Of a stretch of 43,952 bases of DNA, positions 1-7,046 are shown piece after piece. The translations under genes and the position numbers were made by a program. Under the pieces are notes generated by a model, which did not search any database, was not told the DNA's origin, and saw only the letters and a list, made by a program, of their open reading frames with translations. The DNA is from Candidatus Saccharicenans sp. (GTDB taxonomy: Bacteria; Acidobacteriota; Aminicenantia; Aminicenantales; Saccharicenantaceae): positions 1 to 43,952 of the forward strand of contig JAGOPD010000009.1 of the NCBI GenBank assembly GCA_017992175.1. Reading direction: 5' to 3'. Numbering within the stretch: the stretch's first letter is position 1; every line of letters starts with the position of its first letter.

Positions 1-523
1 CGGTAATAACACCATCCTTGCCAACCTTTTCCATCGCTTCAGCGATAATTTTGCCAATAGACTCATCGTTATTAGCCGAAATGGCTCCAACCTGAGCAAT
101 CATTTCCCCGGTTACTTCCCGGCTCATCGCCTTCAGCTCTTTAACCACTTCTTCAACTGCCCGTTCAATCCCTTTTTTAATTAAATTTGGATTCCGTCCG
201 GCCGTCACATGCTTGATCCCTTCAGCATAAATAATCTGGGCCAGAACGGTGGCAGTGGTCGTTCCATCTCCAGCCACGTCAGAAGTCTTCGAAGCGACTT
301 CTTTGACTAACTGGGCACCCATGTTTTCCCAGGGGTCCTTAAGATCAATCTCTTTGGCGACGGTCACTCCGTCCCTGGTGCTGGTTGGAGAACCAAATTT
401 TTTATCAAGAATAATATTTCTCCCTCTGGGGCCAAGGGTGGCTTTAACCACATTGCTCAAAGTATTAACGCCTCTCAAAAGGGCTTGTCTGGCTTCATCT
501 CCAAGCATTAATTGTTTAGCCAT
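1..523 (-). CDS. groL: 60 kDa chaperonin GroEL, N-terminal part (cut by window edge)
   Basis: Only the first 174 codons are present; the gene runs off the left edge. GroEL is the ATP-driven folding chamber of the cytoplasm and works with GroES. The translation begins [20 protein letters not shown] and contains the GroEL hallmarks TLGPRGRN (residues 29-36), the metal/nucleotide site [11 protein letters not shown] (residues 85-95, with D86 corresponding to the conserved aspartate) and [10 protein letters not shown]. The ATG at 523 follows an AAGGAGG with good spacing, 15 nt after the groES stop, so the two are one operon. Regulation should follow the CIRCE operator upstream of groES. Very sure of identity; the C-terminal part (apical domain onwards) cannot be judged. 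Confidence 0.97.
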   Translation of the reverse strand, partial: MAKQLMLGDEARQALLRGVNTLSNVVKATLGPRGRNIILDKKFGSPTSTRDGVTVAKEIDLKDPWENMGAQLVKEVASKTSDVAGDGTTTATVLAQIIYAEGIKHVTAGRNPNLIKKGIERAVEEVVKELKAMSREVTGEMIAQVGAISANNDESIGKIIAEAMEKVGKDGVIT

Positions 524-538
524 TTTTTACCTCCTTTT

Positions 539-829
539 TCACTTGCTAATAATAGCCAGGATTTCGTCTTCCCGAACAATCAGGTGCTCAACACCATCAA
601 TGGTGACCTCAGTTCCGCTATATTTACCGATTAGCACCCGATCACCCTTTTTAACACTCAAAGGGATAGTTTTGCCGCTGTCATTCACTCTCCCGCTACC
701 AGCTTCAATCACATCAGCTTCCTGCGGCTTTTCTTTGGCTGTGTCGGGGATAATAATGCTTCCACGTTTGACTTCCTGTTCCTCGACTCTTCTCAAGAGA
801 ACACGGTCATATAAAGGTTGAATTTTCAT
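539..829 (-). CDS. groES: 10 kDa co-chaperonin GroES
   Basis: This 96-residue protein is full length for GroES, the heptameric lid of GroEL. It starts [19 protein letters not shown], the typical Cpn10 N-terminus, and ends with the conserved KYSGTEV and [12 protein letters not shown] segments; the mobile loop is represented by [15 protein letters not shown]. An AAGGAGGTAAAC stretch sits directly before the ATG. It is the first gene of the groES-groEL pair and has its own consensus sigma70 promoter with a CIRCE element between promoter and gene, separating it from the small HTH gene upstream on the same strand. No doubts about identity. Confidence 0.98.
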   Translation of the reverse strand: MKIQPLYDRVLLRRVEEQEVKRGSIIIPDTAKEKPQEADVIEAGSGRVNDSGKTIPLSVKKGDRVLIGKYSGTEVTIDGVEHLIVREDEILAIISK

Positions 830-855
830 GTTTACCTCCTTTCTGGTAATTTAAA

Positions 856-882
856 TTAGCACTCTGACCGTTTGACTGCCAA
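856..882 (-). promoter_or_regulatory. CIRCE operator (HrcA binding site) of groESL
   Basis: The left arm TTAGCACTC is a perfect CIRCE half; after a 9-nt spacer the right arm reads GACTGCCAA, 7 of 9 identical to the consensus GAGTGCTAA. The 9-9-9 geometry is exact. It lies directly downstream of the -10 box, where bound HrcA would block transcription. HrcA itself is not in this window. Confidence 0.9.
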
Positions 883-911
883 ATTATAAATTATGACGAA
901 AATCTTGTCAA
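883..911 (-). promoter_or_regulatory. Sigma70 promoter of groESL
   Basis: Read on the minus strand, TTGACA is followed by a 17-nt spacer and TATAAT: both hexamers match the consensus fully. The -10 abuts the CIRCE element. Confidence 0.92.
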
Positions 912-952
912 GACCTGTGGGAATCAATTTTAGCAGGCGAGAACAGAGATTG

Positions 953-1189
953 CTATTTTTTGGATTTTATTTTTAAGGCCCTGTACCGGTTATGGAGGGT
1001 ATTCCGGTGAATCCCTAAAGCATGGGCAATCTTAGTCTTATTTCCCTTATAGCAGGCGCTGGCTGTTTCTATATAAATTTTCTCAAATTCAGTCTGGGCT
1101 TCCTTCAGATGAATTTCCTTTTCAATCATCTCGGCGATGACATTTTCTAGCTTTTGGTGGATGTTAAGCTCCTCAAATTTTTTGCTCAT
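953..1189 (-). CDS. Small Fis-type helix-turn-helix protein
   Basis: I take the start at the ATG at 1189 (MSKKFEELN, 78 aa), because a clean AGGAGG lies 6 nt before it; a longer reading from 1228 is possible but has no such site. The C-terminal half, around GNKTKIAHALGIHRNTLHNR, matches the Fis-type HTH (HTH_8) that ends NtrC-family activators, while the N-terminal half is an acidic, probably helical dimerisation segment like that of Fis. No AAA+ or receiver domain is present. It overlaps the upstream cvpA gene by 17 nt, so it is probably translationally coupled to it. Likely a nucleoid-type or local DNA-binding protein; targets unknown. Confidence 0.78.
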   Translation of the reverse strand: MSKKFEELNIHQKLENVIAEMIEKEIHLKEAQTEFEKIYIETASACYKGNKTKIAHALGIHRNTLHNRYRALKIKSKK

Positions 1190-1709
1190 TCGCCCCTCCT
1201 TTCCCCTGAAATTTCCTCCAATTCTCATTAAATTTATTCTTTAAATCCCCGGGAATCAAGCCGACCATGGCTTTTGAAATCCGGAGGCAGCCCGGAGCCA
1301 GCCTGGAACTGATCAACGCCTCCCGTTGAAAATCAAAAACAAACATGGCCATGACGATTACGGCACAAATCAGCAGGCCCTTAATCAGCCCGAAAACTGC
1401 TCCACTGACATGATTGAACAGGCTGAGTGGTCCCTTCATCAACTTCCCCAGCAGAACACCGAGGAGCCAGCTCAGCAGGATAATAAAGATAAAAATCAAC
1501 AAAAAGCTCAGACAATTCCGCCAGAAATCAGATTCTACCCAGGAATGAATCTTCCAGGAGAGCCAGGCATAGTTTCTAGAGGCCACGACCAGGCCAACAA
1601 TTACCCCGGCCAGACCCAGGACTTGCCGGATCAAACCTTTGACCAGACCCAGGATAAAGGTCAGCCCTAAAATGATTAGCAGGATGACATCCAGCCAGTT
1701 GAAATGCAT
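1173..1709 (-). CDS. cvpA: CvpA family membrane protein
   Basis: A 178-residue inner-membrane protein with about four hydrophobic segments (roughly residues 7-27, 29-46, 65-88 and 103-125). The N-terminal pattern NWLDVILLIILGLTFILGLVKG and the following GLIRQVLGLAGVIVG are typical of the CvpA/colicin V production family, found across bacteria and linked in enterobacteria to colicin V export and envelope stress tolerance. Its start overlaps the stop of the PHP gene by one base (TGATG) and its end overlaps the small HTH gene, so the three form one transcription unit. Molecular function in this organism is not known. Confidence 0.87.
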   Translation of the reverse strand: MHFNWLDVILLIILGLTFILGLVKGLIRQVLGLAGVIVGLVVASRNYAWLSWKIHSWVESDFWRNCLSFLLIFIFIILLSWLLGVLLGKLMKGPLSLFNHVSGAVFGLIKGLLICAVIVMAMFVFDFQREALISSRLAPGCLRISKAMVGLIPGDLKNKFNENWRKFQGKGGANEQKI

Positions 1710-2596
1710 CAGCCCTTCCTTCTCTTCAATTTGTTGACCATTTCATAGTTGCCTTCGGTAATCAGCCCGAAGTAAACCCGCGGCTTAATCTGACCATGAA
1801 AATCAGAGCCCGCGGTTATCACCAGATCAAGCTCTTCAGCCAGAGAATGGTAAAGTTCGGTCTGTTCCGGCTGATGATAGGAAGTATAAACTTCCAGACC
1901 CTGAAGTCCAAGAGATTTCAAAAAAATCAGATCTTCCTTAGTCGTTTTCTGGAAATAAGCTCCGGGATGGGACAGAACCGGGACCCCTTCTGTTTCAGGG
2001 GCCAGGGCTAAGACCTCTTCCAGGGAAATATGGTTTTTCGGCACAAAAGCCGGTCCCTCTTCGGTAAAATAATCCTGATAAAAGAGGTAAGGAGCAAAAG
2101 CCTGGCTCCGGTCATCATAATACTTTTTGAGAAGAGGATGCTCGCGGTTTCCAGGCTTTTCCAGCAAAACCCTGGCTATTTTCACCCCCAGAGGCGGAAT
2201 GCCGCTGCATTTCGACCAGACTTCATCCCAGTCGAGATCAAATCCCTGCTTTTTCAATAATTCCACCCGGTTTCTGGCTTCTTTTAACCGTGATTCGGCT
2301 ACATAATTAATTATGTAGCGAATAGCCGGGCTGCCCCAGTTAACAAAAGGGAGTTGAAGGTGAAATTCTCTGCCGTCAAAGACGGTAGTAATTTCAATGC
2401 TGGGAATAACTTCAACCCCGGCTTTGTCTCCGGCCTCAATCGCCTCCGGATAAGCTTCGACGGTATCATGATCAGCAATGGCTATGGCTCTAAAGCCATG
2501 ATCCTTAGCCATCGAGACCAGCTCCTGGGGTGAAAAATCGCCGTCGCAACTAAAATTTGAATGAAGATGAAAATCAACCAGGCCCTCAGCTTCCAT
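1709..2596 (-). CDS. PHP-domain phosphoesterase (RNase AM / nucleoside bisphosphate phosphatase-like)
   Basis: A 295-residue metal-dependent phosphoesterase. The PHP metal ligands are visible: DFHLHSNFSCDG (residues 8-19), ADHDT (41-45), E68 in PSIEI, the late HP in VLSHPG and the terminal GSDFHG. This domain order, with the insert around residues 100-200, matches the YciV/TrpH group, which hydrolyses 3',5'-nucleoside bisphosphates or trims the 5' ends of small RNAs. A DNA polymerase-type PHP or histidinol phosphatase is less likely because of length and motif context. First gene of the PHP-cvpA-HTH unit. The ATG at 2596 has only a weak AAGAAG upstream. Confidence 0.85.
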   Translation of the reverse strand: MEAEGLVDFHLHSNFSCDGDFSPQELVSMAKDHGFRAIAIADHDTVEAYPEAIEAGDKAGVEVIPSIEITTVFDGREFHLQLPFVNWGSPAIRYIINYVAESRLKEARNRVELLKKQGFDLDWDEVWSKCSGIPPLGVKIARVLLEKPGNREHPLLKKYYDDRSQAFAPYLFYQDYFTEEGPAFVPKNHISLEEVLALAPETEGVPVLSHPGAYFQKTTKEDLIFLKSLGLQGLEVYTSYHQPEQTELYHSLAEELDLVITAGSDFHGQIKPRVYFGLITEGNYEMVNKLKRRKG

Positions 2597-2657
2597 TTTA
2601 TTCTTCTTATCTAAATAGCTCTTAAGTTAATTAACTTTTTTTATTTGAGGCTGTCAG

Positions 2658-3566
2658 TCAGGGTAAATCATTTTTGCCGGTTAACAGCCCGTAAATCTCC
2701 AGGTATCGCTTAGAAGTCTGCTCAATAACCTCAGCCGGTAACGGGGGAGGAGGAGGCGTTTTCCTGTCCCAGCCAGTGCCGATAAGATAATCCCGCACAT
2801 ATTGTTTGTCCAGACTCGGCTGAGATTTACCTGGAGCATAGGTGGCCAGCGGCCAGAAACGGGAAGAATCAGGGGTAAACAGTTCATCAATCAGAATCAG
2901 TTCAGCATTTTCATCCAGCCCGAATTCAAATTTGGTGTCAGCAATGATGATCCCTTTAGAAATCGCATAAAGAGAGGCTTTTTGATAAAGTTCAAGGCTA
3001 ACCTTCTTGATTTTCTCAGCCAGCTCAGAACCGGCAATTTTTTCCATTTCTTTAAAAGTTATATTCTCATCATGCCCGACCTCAGCTTTGGTGGAGGGAG
3101 TAAAGATTGGCTCATCCAGGCGAGAAGATTCCTGTAAGCCTTTGGGCAATTTTATTCCGCTGACTTTGCCTGTCTCCTGATATTCCTTCCAGCCTGAGCC
3201 GGACAGATAGCCGCGGACCACGCATTCAATTGGCACCACTCTGGTTTTTTTAACCAGCATTGAGCGCTTGTAGAGAAGATCAGCATAGGGGCGCAGTTGA
3301 GCTGGAAAATCAGCCAGCTCGGTTGAAATCATATGATGCCGGCAAACCAGAAAAGTGAAATCAAACCAGAACTTGGACAGCTGGGTTAAAACCTGGCCCT
3401 TATATGGAATTAAAGACGGTAGAACAAAGTCAAAAGCCGAAATCCGGTCAGTGGCCACAATTAAAAGCTTATCTCCAAGATCAAAGACATTTCTAACTTT
3501 ACCCTTTTTAAAAACCGGGAAACCTGGCAACTCCACTTCACCCACTGCTACCTGACTTTTATCCAT
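2658..3566 (-). CDS. purC: SAICAR synthase (phosphoribosylaminoimidazole-succinocarboxamide synthase)
   Basis: This 302-residue enzyme ligates aspartate to CAIR with ATP in de novo purine synthesis. It contains GKVRNVFDLGDKLLIVATDR near the N-terminus, ECVVRGYLSGSGW in the middle and the nucleotide/metal segment DELFTPDSSRFWP. The length and the long C-terminal part put it in the roughly 300-aa class resembling yeast Ade1 rather than the roughly 240-aa bacterial class. AAGGAGC precedes the ATG by 7 nt. No other pur genes are nearby. A palindromic FNR-like box lies about 65 nt upstream. Confidence 0.96.
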   Translation of the reverse strand: MDKSQVAVGEVELPGFPVFKKGKVRNVFDLGDKLLIVATDRISAFDFVLPSLIPYKGQVLTQLSKFWFDFTFLVCRHHMISTELADFPAQLRPYADLLYKRSMLVKKTRVVPIECVVRGYLSGSGWKEYQETGKVSGIKLPKGLQESSRLDEPIFTPSTKAEVGHDENITFKEMEKIAGSELAEKIKKVSLELYQKASLYAISKGIIIADTKFEFGLDENAELILIDELFTPDSSRFWPLATYAPGKSQPSLDKQYVRDYLIGTGWDRKTPPPPPLPAEVIEQTSKRYLEIYGLLTGKNDLP

Positions 3567-3607
3567 GCTAAGCTCCTTAAATAATAAGTTAGAAAAATAT
3601 CCTTTTT

Positions 3608-3644
3608 ATTTTAATATCTTAATTTAAAGCTTGATTTAAATCAA
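3608..3644 (-). promoter_or_regulatory. purC upstream region with candidate -10 boxes
   Basis: On the minus strand TTGATT (inside the palindrome at 3631-3644), a 17-nt spacer and TAAGAT form a moderate sigma70 promoter; a second possible -10, TAAAAT, ends at 3608. Neither is strong enough to name a start site with confidence. Confidence 0.4.
3631..3644. promoter_or_regulatory. Perfect palindrome TTGATTTAAATCAA, FNR-like box
   Basis: The 14-bp sequence is its own reverse complement and equals the FNR consensus TTGAT-N4-ATCAA at all ten defined positions. It overlaps the proposed -35 of purC, which would suit repression; with a lower -10 it would sit near -41. No FNR/CRP-type gene is in the window, so the binding protein is inferred. 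Confidence 0.5.
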
Positions 3645-3724
3645 CCTGAGGAGGCAGCCCTGTTTCCAGATTAGATGATCAGGCCGGAACAGAAAAGTCA
3701 CACCGGCTAACGGTTTAGAAGAGC

Positions 3725-4438
3725 TCAGTCTTTAATCCCGACAAAGTTCAGCAGGCGGGCTTTTTCGGCCATATTCCGCCGGTAGGAGAGCAATTCTGGC
3801 TGGCAGAAAGTACACCAGTCTAAAGAAAAAATATTGTCAGCCGGCAGTCCAATCACTTCGGTCAGAAGCCAGAGGTTAGCCGCTCTAAGGTCAAGAAAAT
3901 ATTTGCCTCGCCTTTGAGCTGAAGAAAAGGTCATGTCTGATGGAAAGCCCTGACTGGAAAATGAGTCATAAACTTCCTGGCCAACTTCATAACAGCTGGC
4001 CTCAATAGCCGGGCCCAGGGCAACCAGAATACCGGCGGGACGGCTGGAAAAAGACCTCCTCATCAAGTCAAAAGTAATTTCAGCCAGACGGCCGGCTGTC
4101 CCCCGCCAGCCGCCATGGACAGCAGCCACCACCTGATGTTCGGCATCAACTAAAAACAGGGGAAGACAATCGGCTGTTTTGACCAGCAGCAGTAACCCCG
4201 ACCGGGAGGTGATCAGGGCATCAACAGCCGGTTTTCGGTCAGGGGCCCGGTCAATCAGCAGAACTCTGGCTGAGTGCTCCTGCTTCATCTCCACCGGTTG
4301 AAAGGCAGACAGCTCTGGATCGTGTCCAAGGCTGTCCCGATCGAAACCTTTAAGGCCAAAGCCATGAACCAGCCATGGAATCCGGTTGAGTTCTTCCAGG
4401 GTTAAATATTTTTCTTTCTTAACCATCTGTATCTTCAT
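3725..4438 (-). CDS. pgeF: YfiH/PgeF (LACC1) family multicopper-like purine nucleoside phosphorylase
   Basis: A 237-residue member of the DUF152 family. The three metal ligands are present with the family spacing: H55 (KQEHS), C91 (KTADCLP) and H108 (VHGGWRGT), the same 36 and 17 residue gaps as H71/C107/H124 of E. coli YfiH. GPAIEASCYEVG and the C-terminal CTFC/SYRR segment also match. Members have been described as purine nucleoside phosphorylase/adenosine deaminase enzymes and as a peptidoglycan-editing factor, so the old name polyphenol oxidase is probably not its role. Upstream of purC on the same strand, 158 nt away. The start has a weak GGGAAG site; an ATG four codons in is an alternative. 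Confidence 0.88.
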   Translation of the reverse strand: MKIQMVKKEKYLTLEELNRIPWLVHGFGLKGFDRDSLGHDPELSAFQPVEMKQEHSARVLLIDRAPDRKPAVDALITSRSGLLLLVKTADCLPLFLVDAEHQVVAAVHGGWRGTAGRLAEITFDLMRRSFSSRPAGILVALGPAIEASCYEVGQEVYDSFSSQGFPSDMTFSSAQRRGKYFLDLRAANLWLLTEVIGLPADNIFSLDWCTFCQPELLSYRRNMAEKARLLNFVGIKD

Positions 4439-4811
4439 CTTCCCGTCTGTTTTTCTGATTTCACCTTAGGTTATATATTTTCTATTCTCAACTGGCTCCC
4501 GGCCTGTCTCTAAATAAATCCTATCAAGGTTCTGACCATTCTTCTTCTGATTTATCTTTATAGCTGACCACCGGGCAGACATCAAGTCAAAAAATAATCC
4601 TGAGGCCGGTTAGAGCTTCCCAATAATATCAGCAAGTGTTAATAAAAAGTAACCAAAAAGGATTTAACCCTTCTAAAGAAAAATATAAAATGGGAATTGA
4701 CCAGGCTGAAATAAAATAGCAGGCGATAAAGATTTAAGTAAAAAATTATAAAAATGGCTAATTAAGATAACAAAATAAGATAACGAAAATAAAAGAAGCC
4801 GAGGAAAGACG
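4439..4811. other. Divergent intergenic region, AT-rich toward the right
   Basis: This 373-nt stretch separates the pgeF-like gene (minus) from the S58 peptidase gene (plus). The right 150 nt are very AT-rich and end in a short tandem repeat and a GAGGA ribosome site. No ORF, RNA gene or convincing promoter hexamer pair was recognised. Confidence 0.6.
4763..4788 (+). repeat. Tandem 13-bp direct repeat upstream of S58 peptidase
   Basis: TAAGATAACAAAA is followed immediately by TAAGATAACGAAA, with one difference. It ends 23 nt before the start codon. It may be a regulator site or simple slippage; nothing else supports a function. Confidence 0.6.
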
Positions 4812-5957
4812 ATGAGATTAATACCTGTCTTATTTTTGATTTCTCAGGGTTTGCTTTTCGGCAGTCTCAACGGGCAAGAGGCCAGGCCGCGCGTTCGCGA
4901 TCTGGGTTTAAAGGTTGGAGTCCTGGAGACAGGTCAGGTCAATGCCATCACCGATGTGCCTGGAGTCAGAGTTGGCCACCAGACGACGATCAAAGGTTCG
5001 AACATCAGAACCGGGGTGACCGCTATCCTGCCCCATGAGGGGAATATTTTTCAGGAAAAAGTCCCGGCAGCCATCAGCGTGGCCAATGGTTTTGGCAAAT
5101 TAACCGGTTCAACTCAGGTGGAAGAACTTGGTTATCTTGAAACCCCCATCATTCTGACCAACACCCTGAGTGTCCCGGTCGCCAGTCAGGCAGTTATTGA
5201 TTATATTCTGGCTCTGCCTGGTAATGAGCAGGTGGAATCGGTCAATCCGGTGGTCGGAGAGACTAATGATGGCTGGCTGAATGATATCAGAGCTATGGTC
5301 ATCAGCCGGGAGGACGTTCTGGCTGCCATCAATCAGGCTTCTTCCGGTCAGGTTGAAGAAGGTTCGGTCGGGGCTGGCACCGGCACCATGTGTTTTGACT
5401 TTAAAGGTGGCATCGGGACTGCTTCCAGAAAGCTCCCGGCCAGCCAGGGCGGCTATACCATCGGGGTTTTGGTTCAAACCAACTTCGGCGGGGTTCTGGA
5501 AATAAATGGCCTCAGGATTGACAAGATCTTAAGGAAGAAAGTTGATCTAAGCCAGCATCTGGCGAAAAGCCAAACTGATGGCTCCTGTCTGATGGTCGTA
5601 GCGACTGACGCCCCTTTAGATAGCCGGAATTTGAAGCGGTTGGCCCGGCGGGCTTTAGCCGGCATTGCCCGGACAGGAGGTTATTATGCCAATGGCAGCG
5701 GCGATTATGCTGTGGCTTTTTCGACCGCCCAGCAGGTAAGATACCGGGCCCGTCAGGCGGACCAGACCATGGAGATCGAAGTCCTTCGTAATGAAGCCAT
5801 GTCGCCCCTGTTCCAGGCTGCGGTCGAAGCTTCGGAAGAAGCTATCCTTAATTCACTCTTTAAAGCTACAACCGTTAAGGGCCAGAAAGGACGGACCGGT
5901 TATGCCCTGCCGGTTGAAAAAATAAGGCCTTATCTGGAGACAGCCAGAGATGAGTGA
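4812..5957 (+). CDS. P1/S58 family peptidase (DmpA-like aminopeptidase), exported
   Basis: A 381-residue precursor with an N-terminal signal peptide (residues 1 to about 22). It belongs to the N-terminal nucleophile peptidases of the DmpA/beta-peptidyl aminopeptidase family: the N-terminal ITDVPGVRVGH, central GSVGAGTGTMCFDFKGGIG and the self-cleavage site DGSCLMVVATDAPL are clear. By family knowledge the chain is cut before S258, which becomes the catalytic nucleophile. DmpA releases D- or L-N-terminal residues, related enzymes release beta-amino acids. GAGGA precedes the ATG. Its last 8 nt overlap the racemase gene, suggesting a shared role in handling D-amino-acid-containing peptides; this is inference. 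Confidence 0.9.
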   Translation: MRLIPVLFLISQGLLFGSLNGQEARPRVRDLGLKVGVLETGQVNAITDVPGVRVGHQTTIKGSNIRTGVTAILPHEGNIFQEKVPAAISVANGFGKLTGSTQVEELGYLETPIILTNTLSVPVASQAVIDYILALPGNEQVESVNPVVGETNDGWLNDIRAMVISREDVLAAINQASSGQVEEGSVGAGTGTMCFDFKGGIGTASRKLPASQGGYTIGVLVQTNFGGVLEINGLRIDKILRKKVDLSQHLAKSQTDGSCLMVVATDAPLDSRNLKRLARRALAGIARTGGYYANGSGDYAVAFSTAQQVRYRARQADQTMEIEVLRNEAMSPLFQAAVEASEEAILNSLFKATTVKGQKGRTGYALPVEKIRPYLETARDE

Positions 5958-6690
5958 GAAAACAAATACTACTAAAATAGTAGGAATTGTGGGCGGGTTG
6001 GGGCCTGAAGCCACTGCCCGTTTTTTCCAGCTGATCATAGAAAATACAGCCGCCAGCCGGGACCAGGATCATCTGAAAATAATTATTTTCAATAACCCCT
6101 CAATTCCTGACCGGACAGCTGCCATTCTTTACCAGGGCGAGAGCCCGCTGCCGGCTCTGCGGGAAAGCTTAAAATTTCTGGAAAAGGCTGGAGCTGAGCT
6201 GGCGGCCATCCCCTGTCTGACCGCCCATTATTATCTGGATGAACTCAAAGGCACAACCCGTCTCCAGCTGATCAACCTCGTTGAAGAAACAGGTTCTTAT
6301 CTTAAGAAACTCAAGCCACCGGTCAAAAAAGCTGGTTTACTGGCCACGGAGGGAACAATAGCTACCGGTCTTTTTCGACAGCCTTTTCAGAAAAAAAATA
6401 TAGAAGTGCTCAACCCTTCAGTCAGCAGTCAGAAAAAAATTATGGAAGCTGTCTATGGAGAAAAAGGAATAAAGGCGGGATTCAAGGGAGCCCGGCCCAA
6501 AAGGCTTTTAAGGGAAGCAGCTACTGACTTGATCAAAGCCGGAGCCCAGGCGATAATCGCCGGCTGCACCGAGGTTCCGCTGGTTTTGAAGCCGGAGGAC
6601 CTGTCTGTCCCTCTAATTGACCCGCTGGTTATCGGAGCTAAGGCTGTGATCAAAAAAGCCGGGGGCCGGCTAAAAGAGAACTCAGGTTGA
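5950..6690 (+). CDS. Aspartate/glutamate racemase family protein
   Basis: A 246-residue cytoplasmic protein of the cofactor-independent two-cysteine racemases. GIVGGLGPEAT (residues 12-22), the first catalytic C89 in AAIPCLTAHYY and the second C206 in IAGCTEVPL are present. The residue after C89, usually Asn in the PCNTAH motif, is Leu here, which may alter substrate or activity. Substrate cannot be told from sequence; the YgeA-like group racemises several amino acids. The start overlaps the end of the S58 peptidase by 8 nt, so the pair is translationally coupled. No recognised regulation of its own. Confidence 0.85.
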   Translation: MSEKTNTTKIVGIVGGLGPEATARFFQLIIENTAASRDQDHLKIIIFNNPSIPDRTAAILYQGESPLPALRESLKFLEKAGAELAAIPCLTAHYYLDELKGTTRLQLINLVEETGSYLKKLKPPVKKAGLLATEGTIATGLFRQPFQKKNIEVLNPSVSSQKKIMEAVYGEKGIKAGFKGARPKRLLREAATDLIKAGAQAIIAGCTEVPLVLKPEDLSVPLIDPLVIGAKAVIKKAGGRLKENSG

Positions 6691-6706
6691 TGATTGGCTG
6701 TTTTTC

Positions 6707-6735
6707 TTGACAAGACGGTGATAATCGGGTATAAA
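6707..6735 (+). promoter_or_regulatory. Sigma70 promoter of rpsU-lipA operon
   Basis: TTGACA, 17-nt spacer, TATAAA: 11 of 12 consensus positions with ideal spacing, ending 37 nt before the rpsU start. Confidence 0.88.
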
Positions 6736-6772
6736 AATCAATGACTTTCCAGATGTAAGGAGGTGACAGTTA

Positions 6773-6979
6773 GTGGCTTTTGTGGTAGTTGAAGAAGGAG
6801 AAAATTTAGAATCAGCTCTCAGACGGTTTAAACGAAGAGTTCAGCAGGAAGCAATTATCAAGGAAATTAAGAAACACTCCGTTTATTTAAAACCTGGAGA
6901 AAGACGCCGCTTAAAGGATGCTCAGGCCCGGAAAAGAATGCGCCGGCGGCTAAAAAGAGAAAGAGATTTCGAGTACTAA
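6773..6979 (+). CDS. rpsU: 30S ribosomal protein S21
   Basis: A 68-residue, very basic protein of the small ribosomal subunit, important for initiation on structured or Shine-Dalgarno mRNAs. It reads MAFVVVEEGENLESALRRFK and continues with the S21 signature and an Arg-rich tail (KRMRRRLKRERDF). The start is GTG at 6773, preceded by AAGGAGGTGA, a near complete match to the 16S tail. It has a strong own promoter and is followed after 67 nt by lipA on the same strand. Confidence 0.96.
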   Translation: MAFVVVEEGENLESALRRFKRRVQQEAIIKEIKKHSVYLKPGERRRLKDAQARKRMRRRLKRERDFEY

Positions 6980-7046
6980 ACCTTACTGACCTTACTTACG
7001 GAAAGTTTTCCTTTTTACCTGAAAAGTTAAAAGACGAGTCGAAGGG

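Noticed and set aside
249-821. Plus-strand 190-aa ORF
   Set aside because: It is antisense to groEL and groES, which are certain; no ribosome site or family match.
4690-4740. TTGACC near 4697 as a -35 of the S58 peptidase gene
   Set aside because: No acceptable -10 at 15-19 nt distance.
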